Source: JBGOUJ01 sp041477005 (GTDB lineage: Bacteria; Acidobacteriota; Terriglobia; Bryobacterales; JACQDG01). From it: 12,619 nucleotides of DNA. How positions within the stretch are numbered: the stretch's first letter is position 1; every line of letters begins with the position of its first letter. The stretch lies in the NCBI GenBank assembly GCA_041477005.1, contig JBGOUJ010000166.1, positions 1-12,619 on the forward strand. The letters are read 5' to 3'. The notes under the pieces are model-generated. The model did not search any database. It was not told where the DNA came from and saw nothing but the letters and a program-made list of their open reading frames with translations. Shown here in pieces: positions 7,369-12,619 of this stretch. The position numbers were made by a program, and so were the translations under genes.

Positions 7369-9831
7369 TTATTTCTTCTCCTCGGTGTGCTCGAACAGGA
7401 ACCGGGCCCGCCGCGGCCCTTCCTCTGGAAATCGCAGGCGAAACAGCGTGGAAAACGGCTTGCGCTCCACTTCCATGCGCGACTGGGGCGCCGCGATCGA
7501 AAAGGCGCTCCGGCTCGGCTCATCCACAAAGCCGGGCGGGTCGGCGGAGGGAATATTGGAGGCGGCGGAGACGGTCCACTCACTGGCGTCGCCCGTCTGC
7601 TCGACCTCGAAAAACGAATCACGGCCGCCGAGCGAGATGCGCCGGACTATGTTGGCCGCGCCCTCAGCCGAGCGCAGCTCGATCACGCCCGGTCCGATCA
7701 CCCGCCCTTCGAGCGCCGAGCTGCTTTCGAGCGCCCCCCGGACCGTGAAAGCATTCAGTCGCTGGTCCTTCAGCCAGAATTCCGTGGATCGCCCGCCCTG
7801 GCGCGGGGAAAATATGGCGCGGAGCCTCCGATTCTCGAGCACCAGCTCCGGAAAGCCGTCCCGGTCGAGATCGAGCTCGTAAGCGAGCGATGCCCCGTCG
7901 CCGATCACGGCCAACGTGAGCGGCTCTTCGATCTTCCGCGGCCCGTCTCGCACTTCCAGCTTCCAACGATACAAGCCGGGACCGGGCGGAGATCCCTCCG
8001 GTCCCACGGTCAGGGTCACCTCGCGCTCCAGATTGGCGCCGATGCTCACCTCCAGGCGCGACGGCGTGATCCGCAGGCCCTCGCCCGAGGCCGAAAACTC
8101 GAAGGTCCGGATCTCATCGTAGTTATTCTTGAGATAGATGGTGTAGGTGCGGCGGCCGGGAAGCGCCAGCGTGGCGAGGTGCGGCCGGATAGGGAAGCGC
8201 GTATCGCGGCGGGGGTGCAGAGATTCTTCGGGCTCGATCCGCACGCCGCAGAACGGCGCCAGCGGAACGTCGGCCGTTTGGGCGATCTTTCCATCCACCT
8301 GAACCGCCAGTGTGACCTTGTCGCCGGCCACGGCGTCGGCCGGCACATCCAGCCTGTATTCGATTTCCTTGGGATCGCCCGGCTCGGCCTTCATCCGCCA
8401 GCCGGCGGGCGTGAGCAGCCGGGAGCGCGCGGCCAGCTCGGGCGAAGAAAACGAAGCCGTGACCTCCGCCGTCGAGCCGAGAATGAAGCGGCGGGGCGCC
8501 TTGATGAAGACCGACGTATCCGGAAGCTCCACGCCGAGGCCCACTCGCGAGCGGAAATCCGGCGCCGGCCCGGCCGGGATGCGCAGGTGCAGCCGGTGCA
8601 GTTTCTCGTCCCAATCGAATTGCTGGATCCTGGCGCCACTGATGAGCGGGCCTTGCGGCCGGCTCACCATCTCCAGCACCATCTCGGCCTCCGCCGGAGC
8701 GATGAACTCCATGCCCAACACGCCGTTCTCAAAATCCACCGATACCAGCTCGGCCGTGGCCCAGACCAGCCGCTCGTCGGGGGCGAACCGGGAGCAGTCG
8801 GGGCAGACTTCGGGAAGAGCCAGCGGCAGGTTTATGGGCATCAGCAATGCCTGACGGGCCGGCAGGTTCAAGCCGTTCACCAGTATCCGCCGGCCGGTTC
8901 GGGGATCGGGAACCGAGAGCACCCCGGTGACCGCGCGGCCGTCGTTGTAGTTCAGAGCGGAGAGGAAAGCGGGGCCGCGCGGCTCGGGCGAAACGAGCAG
9001 GCCCAAGCGCAGCAGCGGCGACGGCTTCTGCTTCGGCTCCAGGACCAAATGCGCCTGCTGCTCCTCGGCCGGGTGCATCGCCGCCAGCAACCGGCCGACG
9101 CCGCCCAGCAACGCCCCGTTGCGGCCGAGCACCACCGCTTGCGGCCGCGCTTCCCCGCCGATCCCCAACGCCGCCTCCCGTCCCGAAGGGGTTCGTTCCT
9201 CCACCACCGCCGAGCAGTTCAAGCCCTTCACCCCGGCGGCCAGCAGCTCCCGCGAAGCCAGCAAGTAGTTGGACGGATCGGAAGGCCGGGCGCGAACGTC
9301 GCTGCCCGCTGTCCAGCCGGCATCGAAGGCCCAGATCCAGGGCGGGGGTTTTCCCTGTTTCGGCAGGCGCCGCCGCAGCGCCGTGAAGTCGGCCGGAAGA
9401 AGCAGCCGCCGCTGCGTCTCCTCGGCCGGAAACCACGAGAGGCGGCCGCCCGGCAGATCGTCCAGAATCGGGCCGCCCCGCGAAGCGGCGAACGGCTGCA
9501 ACTCCGGCGTAAGCTCGCCCCCATCGAGCCAGACATGCAGGCCCAACTGGCGGGCGAGGCGGAGCAAGTCGAGAAGACCGCTCCCTGCCGGCCGCGCTTC
9601 CGAACCGGATGCCGAGCCGGAACCCGAAACCGAGCCGCGACCGTCAGGGAGCGGTATCTGCACCGTGTTGAATCCCATCCCCTTGAGCCGCACCAGCCGC
9701 TCCGGCCACAGATCCTTCGGCACGTCCTGATAAGGGAACGTTGCGCTGTAAACGAAAGGCGTCTTCCCGGCGGCCAGCGCCGCCGTCGAAAGCAACAGAG
9801 CCGCGAGAAGCGCCAGCGCCGGCCGCTTCAC
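7369..9831 (-). CDS. Secreted GH35-like multidomain protein, probably catalytically degenerate
   Basis: 820 residues. The GTG at 9831 overlaps the DnaC-like stop as GTGA and begins a clear signal peptide (VKRPALALLAALLLSTAALA, cleavage near 20/21). Residues 25-61 ('FSATFPYQDVP...LKGMGFNTVQIPL' in style) resemble the first strand and helix of family 35 beta-galactosidases, and 'LDLLRLARQLGLHVWLDGG' (87-105) the next unit. The acid/base motif (QxENEYG type) is not found, and where I would expect the nucleophile Glu the sequence reads 'WIWAFDAGW' (165-173). Beta-sandwich-like sequence follows; 'DLDRDGFPE' near residue 650 is a DxDxDG calcium-loop motif, and the region after it ('SPRQGGRSTEFW') resembles galactose-mutarotase-like sandwiches. 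A palindromic repeat encodes residues 59-85. It may be a carbohydrate-binding protein rather than an enzyme. Domain assignment is by eye. Confidence 0.75.
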   Translation of the reverse strand: MKRPALALLAALLLSTAALAAGKTPFVYSATFPYQDVPKDLWPERLVRLKGMGFNTVQIPLPDGRGSVSGSGSASGSEARPAGSGLLDLLRLARQLGLHVWLDGGELTPELQPFAASRGGPILDDLPGGRLSWFPAEETQRRLLLPADFTALRRRLPKQGKPPPWIWAFDAGWTAGSDVRARPSDPSNYLLASRELLAAGVKGLNCSAVVEERTPSGREAALGIGGEARPQAVVLGRNGALLGGVGRLLAAMHPAEEQQAHLVLEPKQKPSPLLRLGLLVSPEPRGPAFLSALNYNDGRAVTGVLSVPDPRTGRRILVNGLNLPARQALLMPINLPLALPEVCPDCSRFAPDERLVWATAELVSVDFENGVLGMEFIAPAEAEMVLEMVSRPQGPLISGARIQQFDWDEKLHRLHLRIPAGPAPDFRSRVGLGVELPDTSVFIKAPRRFILGSTAEVTASFSSPELAARSRLLTPAGWRMKAEPGDPKEIEYRLDVPADAVAGDKVTLAVQVDGKIAQTADVPLAPFCGVRIEPEESLHPRRDTRFPIRPHLATLALPGRRTYTIYLKNNYDEIRTFEFSASGEGLRITPSRLEVSIGANLEREVTLTVGPEGSPPGPGLYRWKLEVRDGPRKIEEPLTLAVIGDGASLAYELDLDRDGFPELVLENRRLRAIFSPRQGGRSTEFWLKDQRLNAFTVRGALESSSALEGRVIGPGVIELRSAEGAANIVRRISLGGRDSFFEVEQTGDASEWTVSAASNIPSADPPGFVDEPSRSAFSIAAPQSRMEVERKPFSTLFRLRFPEEGPRRARFLFEHTEEKK
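9577..9655. repeat. Palindromic repeat element embedded in frame in the GH35-like gene
   Basis: The arms 9577-9596 (ACCGCTCCCTGCCGGCCGCG) and 9636-9655 (CGCGACCGTCAGGGAGCGGT) are complementary at 18 of 20 positions, around a 39-nt centre made of variants of CCGGAA/CCGAAA. It encodes low-complexity 'RGSVSGSGSASGSEARPAG' within residues 59-85, at the point where GH35 proteins normally go from 'NTVETY' to 'DL..FL.LA'. A half copy lies at 4558-4578. The structure is that of a REP- or MITE-like dispersed repeat. I recall similar repeats in Solibacter-type genomes but could not check this. Confidence 0.75.
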
Positions 9832-10589
9832 CGCAGCCCCCGGAGACGGTAATCCTCGGTGGCGGTGATCCGCACCAGCCGGCACATCTCGAACAGCCGC
9901 GAGCGTGCCCGGGCGCCGATGCGGTCGGCAAGCGAGTCCTTGACCCGGTAAAAGCCCGAGCCGGCATCCTTCTCGGCAAGCTTGTCGCCGACCGCCTCAT
10001 CGGGCAGGTTGGTGGTGACGAGGGTCGCCTTGCGCGCGTTGTAGCGGTGATTGATGATGGCGGTGACCGTATCGAGCGCCCAATCGGTGACGCGGTGGGC
10101 GCCCAGATCGTCGAGCAGCACGACGTCGGTGTCGAGCGCCTCCTCATAAGCCTCGCGCGCGCTCGCCCCGGATGCTTTGTCGTAGCCTTGGCGGATGCGG
10201 TCGAGCAGGGTCTGGTAATCCAGAAACAGGGCCTCGAAGCCGCGCTCGGCCAGCACCTTCAGCACCGCCACCGCCAGGTGCGTCTTGCCCACGCCCGGCA
10301 CGCCCATGAAGAGCAAGCCGGGCTTGTCGGTCAGCGGATACTCGCGGGCGAACGTGCGGGCGTCGAGCATCGCCCGGCTCAGCGTTTCATTGGCGAGCGG
10401 GTTCTCGCGGCGGTTGTCGAAGTTCTCAAACGACGCCCGCTCGAAGCGCGGCGGAATGTGCGCCGACTCGAGCAGTTGGGCCGGCCGCCGCCCCTGGTTG
10501 CATTCGCACCGCTCCACGGCCGACACCTCACCCCGCTCGACTTGCCGCCACCCGGTGCCGTCGCACAGCGCGCAATTGGGGTCAGGCAT
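9828..10589 (-). CDS. DnaC/IstB-like AAA+ ATPase (putative helicase loader)
   Basis: 253 residues. The N-terminus has a zinc-binding pattern, Cys6-x2-Cys9 and Cys28-x-Cys30, as in DnaC/DnaI-like proteins ('CALCDGTGW', 'CECNQG'). The AAA+ core shows Walker A GVPGVGKT (96-103), Walker B 'VVLLDDLG' (156-163), sensor 1 TTN (192-194) and a C-terminal Arg-rich 'DRIGARARSRLFEM' box. Such proteins bind ATP and load replicative helicase; IstB homologues of the same fold serve IS21 transposition, but no istA is adjacent. ATG at 10589 is directly preceded by the 23-bp repeat, whose - strand provides GGAG 7 nt before the ATG. Its last codon overlaps the GTG of the secreted GH35-like gene by 4 nt, an odd functional pairing. 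The gene symbol is left empty because DnaC, DnaI and IstB cannot be separated here. Confidence 0.9.
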   Translation of the reverse strand: MPDPNCALCDGTGWRQVERGEVSAVERCECNQGRRPAQLLESAHIPPRFERASFENFDNRRENPLANETLSRAMLDARTFAREYPLTDKPGLLFMGVPGVGKTHLAVAVLKVLAERGFEALFLDYQTLLDRIRQGYDKASGASAREAYEEALDTDVVLLDDLGAHRVTDWALDTVTAIINHRYNARKATLVTTNLPDEAVGDKLAEKDAGSGFYRVKDSLADRIGARARSRLFEMCRLVRITATEDYRLRGLR

Positions 10590-10612
10590 GGGCTCGCTCC
10601 GCTCGCCGATCG
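10590..10612. repeat. 23-bp direct repeat, copy A
   Basis: Begins GGGCTCGCTCCGCTCG on the + strand and is identical over 23 nt to 10701-10723. Its left end abuts the ATG of the DnaC-like gene, and on the - strand it contains the GGAG that serves as that gene's Shine-Dalgarno. Confidence 0.9.
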
Positions 10613-10635
10613 TGGATCGTGGATCGTGGATCGTG
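10608..10635. repeat. Heptanucleotide tandem repeat (GATCGTG)4
   Basis: Four perfect copies at 10608-10614, 10615-10621, 10622-10628 and 10629-10635. Most of it is extra sequence relative to the other copy of the module: 29 nt (10613-10641) have no counterpart between the 23-bp repeat and the rtcB tail on the right. Slippage at such a tract would vary the length of the leader of the DnaC-like gene. Confidence 0.9.
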
Positions 10636-10655
10636 GGCCCGGAACCGCTCCAGGT

Positions 10656-10697
10656 TCATCCTTTAATCACTCCCATTGGACAGAGCGGGGCCACCTT
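10656..10697 (-). pseudogene. Remnant of a second rtcB 3' end
   Basis: Read on the - strand this gives KVAPLCPMGVIKG followed by TGA, against KVARLRPMGVIKG-TGA at the true rtcB end (10738-10779). Over 45 aligned bases (10654-10698 against 10736-10780) 36 are identical. Of the nine differences five are synonymous third-position changes and the other four fall in two Arg codons. Nothing of rtcB remains upstream of the Lys codon, so it is a tail only. The pattern suggests the tail came from a diverged rtcB allele rather than from free decay. Confidence 0.75.
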
Positions 10698-10700
10698 GAG

Positions 10701-10723
10701 GGGCTCGCTCCGCTCGCCGATCG
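10701..10723. repeat. 23-bp direct repeat, copy B
   Basis: Identical to 10590-10612 and offset by 111 nt. On its right it runs into a small hairpin, GATCG-GAAT-CGATC (10719-10732), just beyond the rtcB stop. The 12 nt between this copy and the rtcB tail (10724-10735) align with 10642-10653 at 8 of 12 positions, so the homologous module extends from the 23-mer into the coding tail. Confidence 0.9.
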
Positions 10724-10737
10724 GAATCGATCTACGT

Positions 10738-12177
10738 TCATCCTTTGATTACTCCCATGGGGCGCAGGCGAGCCACCTTGTGAGCCAGGCCGGCGCGGGC
10801 GACTACGTCGATTACCTCGTCCACGTTCTTGTAGGCCTCGGGGATTTCCTCCAGAATACCGTCCCTGGTCTCGCTCTTCACCAGGATGCCCTCGTCTTCG
10901 AGCTTCTTCTGCACCTGCCGGGCGTCGCGGCCCTTGCGGGCGGCGGTGCGGCTCAACAGCCGGCCGGCGCCGTGGCAGACGCTGCCGAAAGTCTGCTCCA
11001 TCGCGCCCGGCGCGCCCACGAGCACCCACGAGGCCGTTCCCATGCTGCCGGGAATCAGCACCGGCTGACCCACCGCCCGGTAAGCCTCCGGAATCTCGCG
11101 ATGCCCCGGCGGAAACGCCCGCGTGGCGCCCTTGCGGTGCACCAGCACATCGCGCTTCTTGCCGTCCACCTGGTGGCGCTCGCGCTTGGCGATGTTGTGA
11201 CACACATCGTACAACAGCTCTAGCCGCACCCCGTCGCCGAAAACTTTGCGAAAAGACTGGCGCAGAAAGTGAGTCATCGCCTGGCGATTGGCCCAGGCAA
11301 AGTTGGCCGCCGCGCGCATCGCCCCCAGATAGGCCTGGCCCTCCGGCGACTGGATCGGTACGCAGGCCAGTTGCCGGTCGGGTAGCGTGATGTTGTAGCG
11401 TTTCATGGCCGCGTTCATGTCGGCCAGATAGTCGGTGCAGACCTGGTGGCCCAGGCCGCGCGAGCCGGAATGAATCAGCACCACGACCTGCCCCTGCTCG
11501 AGGCCCAGGGCCCGGGCGGCGGCTTGGTCGTGTATTTGCTCGACCCACTGGATTTCCAGGAAGTGATTCCCGCTGCCCAGCGTACCGAGCTGCGGCCGGC
11601 CGCGCTGCTTGGCTCGCGCTGAAACGCGCTCCGGCTCGGCGTCTTCGAGCGCCCCGCCCGCCTCGGCGAACTCGGCGTCGCGCGCGTCGCCGTAGCCGTT
11701 CTCGACCATCCATTGCGCCCCGCGGAGCAGCACGTCGTCGAGCTGCTTCTCGCTCACCTGGACGAAGCCCGAGCCGCCGACGCCGCAGGGCACATCGCGG
11801 AAGACCTGGTTGACCAGGTCGCGCAGCCGCAGCCGGACGTCGGCCTCCGCGAGCGACGTGCGCACCAGCCGGACGCCGCAGTTGATGTCGAAGCCCACCC
11901 CGCCCGGCGAGACCACCCCGTGCTCGTAGTCGGTGGCCGCCACCCCGCCGATCGGGAAGCCGTAGCCCTGGTGAATGTCGGGCATGGCCAGGCTCGATCC
12001 CACGATGCCCGGCAGCGTGGCCACGTTCATCGCCTGCTCGAGCGAGAGGTCTTTGCGGATCTGATCGAGCAGCGCGCGGCTGGCGTAGACGACCACGTCG
12101 GTCCGCATGCCCCGCCGCGCGTCCCGCGGGATGCGGTGGCGCAGCTCGTCGATCGCTTCCAGCTCGATGGGTTCCAT
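10738..12177 (-). CDS. rtcB: RNA-splicing ligase RtcB
   Basis: 479 residues, the usual length of intein-free RtcB. The enzyme joins 2',3'-cyclic phosphate (or 3'-phosphate) RNA ends to 5'-OH ends with GTP and Mn2+, through a guanylated histidine. All key residues are visible: Cys100 in 'GFDINCGVR', His205 in 'GSGNHFLE', His236 in 'IHSGSRGLGH', His327 in 'DVCHNIAK', the 'GSMGT' nucleotide loop (377-381), guanylated His402 in 'CHGAGR', and C-terminal Lys478 in 'GVIKG'. These are within two positions of the Pyrococcus horikoshii numbering I recall. ATG at 12177 overlaps the archease stop as TGATG, so translation is probably coupled; its own Shine-Dalgarno (GGA) is weak. The 3' end is duplicated downstream at 10656-10697. 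No RtcA or RtcR is in the window, so its RNA target (tRNA, stress-cut rRNA) is unknown. Confidence 0.98.
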   Translation of the reverse strand: MEPIELEAIDELRHRIPRDARRGMRTDVVVYASRALLDQIRKDLSLEQAMNVATLPGIVGSSLAMPDIHQGYGFPIGGVAATDYEHGVVSPGGVGFDINCGVRLVRTSLAEADVRLRLRDLVNQVFRDVPCGVGGSGFVQVSEKQLDDVLLRGAQWMVENGYGDARDAEFAEAGGALEDAEPERVSARAKQRGRPQLGTLGSGNHFLEIQWVEQIHDQAAARALGLEQGQVVVLIHSGSRGLGHQVCTDYLADMNAAMKRYNITLPDRQLACVPIQSPEGQAYLGAMRAAANFAWANRQAMTHFLRQSFRKVFGDGVRLELLYDVCHNIAKRERHQVDGKKRDVLVHRKGATRAFPPGHREIPEAYRAVGQPVLIPGSMGTASWVLVGAPGAMEQTFGSVCHGAGRLLSRTAARKGRDARQVQKKLEDEGILVKSETRDGILEEIPEAYKNVDEVIDVVARAGLAHKVARLRPMGVIKG

Positions 12178-12587
12178 CAGATATCCAGGTAAACCTCAGC
12201 GCGCCAGCCTTGGGGTGTCTCGGCCACCTGAAGCTGGTGATAGGTGACGCCCTTCACAATCAGCTTGGCCCGATGCCGGGCCGGATCGCGCGGCTCGCCC
12301 AGCGCCACGCCGCTCACGGCCGTCGCGGTGACTTCGCTCACGCGAAAGCCGCAGAACGCCAGCCGCTCTCCATCCATCCAGTAGAGCACTTCATTCAGCC
12401 AGTTCACAAGCAGCGCTTCCCGGTCGGATCCGTGGGCGGCAAGAGGGTATTCCGAGCGCGGCGCGACGTCGTCGACTTCTAGAGTAATGGACGCCATGGC
12501 CAGCGCCGCCGTTTCAAACAGCTCGCCCAGGGTGCGCCCGCGCGCCCGAAAACCGATATCGGCGGTGTGCTCGAGGATCTCGAACAT
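12177..12587 (-). CDS. Archease (RtcB activator)
   Basis: 136 residues, typical. Archease speeds RtcB guanylation and turnover and lets it use other nucleotide cofactors. Family features: 'EHTADIGFRARG' (6-17), 'LFETAALAMASI' (23-34), 'REALLVNWLNEVLYWMDGE' (56-74), 'VKGVTYHQLQV' (near 111-121) and the C-terminal Asp in 'EVYLDI', with Asp11 and the final Asp as likely metal ligands. It precedes rtcB with a 1-nt stop/start overlap, the standard partner arrangement. ATG at 12587 has no Shine-Dalgarno within 20 nt; the start fits the family N-terminus well, so initiation may be leaderless or weak. The divergent neighbour begins only 13 nt away. Confidence 0.95.
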   Translation of the reverse strand: MFEILEHTADIGFRARGRTLGELFETAALAMASITLEVDDVAPRSEYPLAAHGSDREALLVNWLNEVLYWMDGERLAFCGFRVSEVTATAVSGVALGEPRDPARHRAKLIVKGVTYHQLQVAETPQGWRAEVYLDI

Positions 12588-12588
12588 T

Positions 12589-12600
12589 TACAATACTCGT
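12589..12600 (+). promoter_or_regulatory. Putative -10 element for a leaderless divergent transcript
   Basis: TACAAT (12589-12594; 5 of 6 to TATAAT) ends 6 nt before an ATG at 12601, so transcription would start at or next to that ATG. There is no Shine-Dalgarno before the ATG, as expected for a leaderless mRNA. No convincing -35 box is seen 16-18 nt upstream, inside the archease gene. Confidence 0.35.
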
Positions 12601-12619
12601 ATGCCGGGAATCATCTATC
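12601..12619 (+). CDS. Possible start of a divergent gene, cut by the window edge
   Basis: ATG followed by codons for P-G-I-I-Y runs off the window after six codons. The support is the -10-like TACAAT upstream and the 13-nt divergent spacing from archease. Too short to identify, and it may not be a gene. Confidence 0.3.

Noticed and set aside
7309..9852. Open frame of 847 codons on the + strand opposite the GH35-like gene
   Set aside because: It is a shadow: the - strand frame has a signal peptide, recognisable motifs and start/stop overlaps with both neighbours, while the + frame is Arg/Gln/His-rich with no domain. Long antisense frames are expected at this GC content.
9828..10589. DnaC-like gene as istB of an IS21 element
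   Set aside because: No istA-like transposase and no terminal inverted repeats lie around it, and the Cys-rich N-terminus is more like DnaC/DnaI-type proteins.
10590..10740. Possible CRISPR array in the rtcB-dnaC gap
   Set aside because: There are only two copies of the 23-bp repeat. The sequence between them includes a tandem heptamer and a coding tail rather than a unique spacer, and there are no cas genes.

Overview
The window is GC-rich (about two thirds by eye) and gene-dense. It looks like bacterial chromosome rather than phage or plasmid. The combination of genes points to an acidobacterium, perhaps of the Bryobacterales/Solibacter type: a secreted beta-helix protein with a BACON-like C-terminal domain, a zinc-ribbon membrane protein, a DUF885 lipoprotein, a GH35-like secreted protein and dispersed short palindromic repeats. 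That placement is an inference from gene style and was not checked by a search.

Layout. One gene on the + strand (133-2235) encodes a secreted parallel beta-helix protein and converges on a run of ten genes on the - strand. Read in transcription order from the right edge these are: archease and rtcB (RNA ligase module, 1-nt TGATG overlap); a 148-nt gap full of repeats; a DnaC-like AAA+ ATPase; a secreted GH35-like protein (GTGA overlap with the DnaC-like gene); a DUF885 lipoprotein (3-nt gap); a CurA-type NADP-dependent oxidoreductase (38-nt gap); then, after an 84-nt gap, a compact four-gene set: DUF2085 membrane protein, single-pass 'YPGA' protein, zinc-ribbon membrane protein and the flavin prenyltransferase ubiX, with an ATGA overlap, an 8-nt gap and a 1-nt gap. 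A probable divergent gene starts at 12601 and leaves the window after six codons.

Function. The archease/RtcB pair is a recognisable RNA repair or tRNA-splicing-type ligase unit. UbiX makes prenylated FMN; no UbiD partner is in the window. The DUF885, GH35-like and beta-helix proteins carry export signals and probably act outside the cytoplasm. The DnaC-like gene is chromosomal in context, with no transposase beside it. I see no convincing pathway linking the whole run.

Most unusual. The rtcB-dnaC gap holds a second, diverged copy of the last 13 codons of rtcB plus a duplicated 23-bp flank and a (GATCGTG)4 tract. A palindromic element of about 79 bp is embedded in frame in the GH35-like gene, and half of the same element forms the stop codon of the oxidoreductase gene. 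No tRNA, rRNA, CRISPR array or insertion sequence was seen. I did not find evidence for a new defence or metabolic system.
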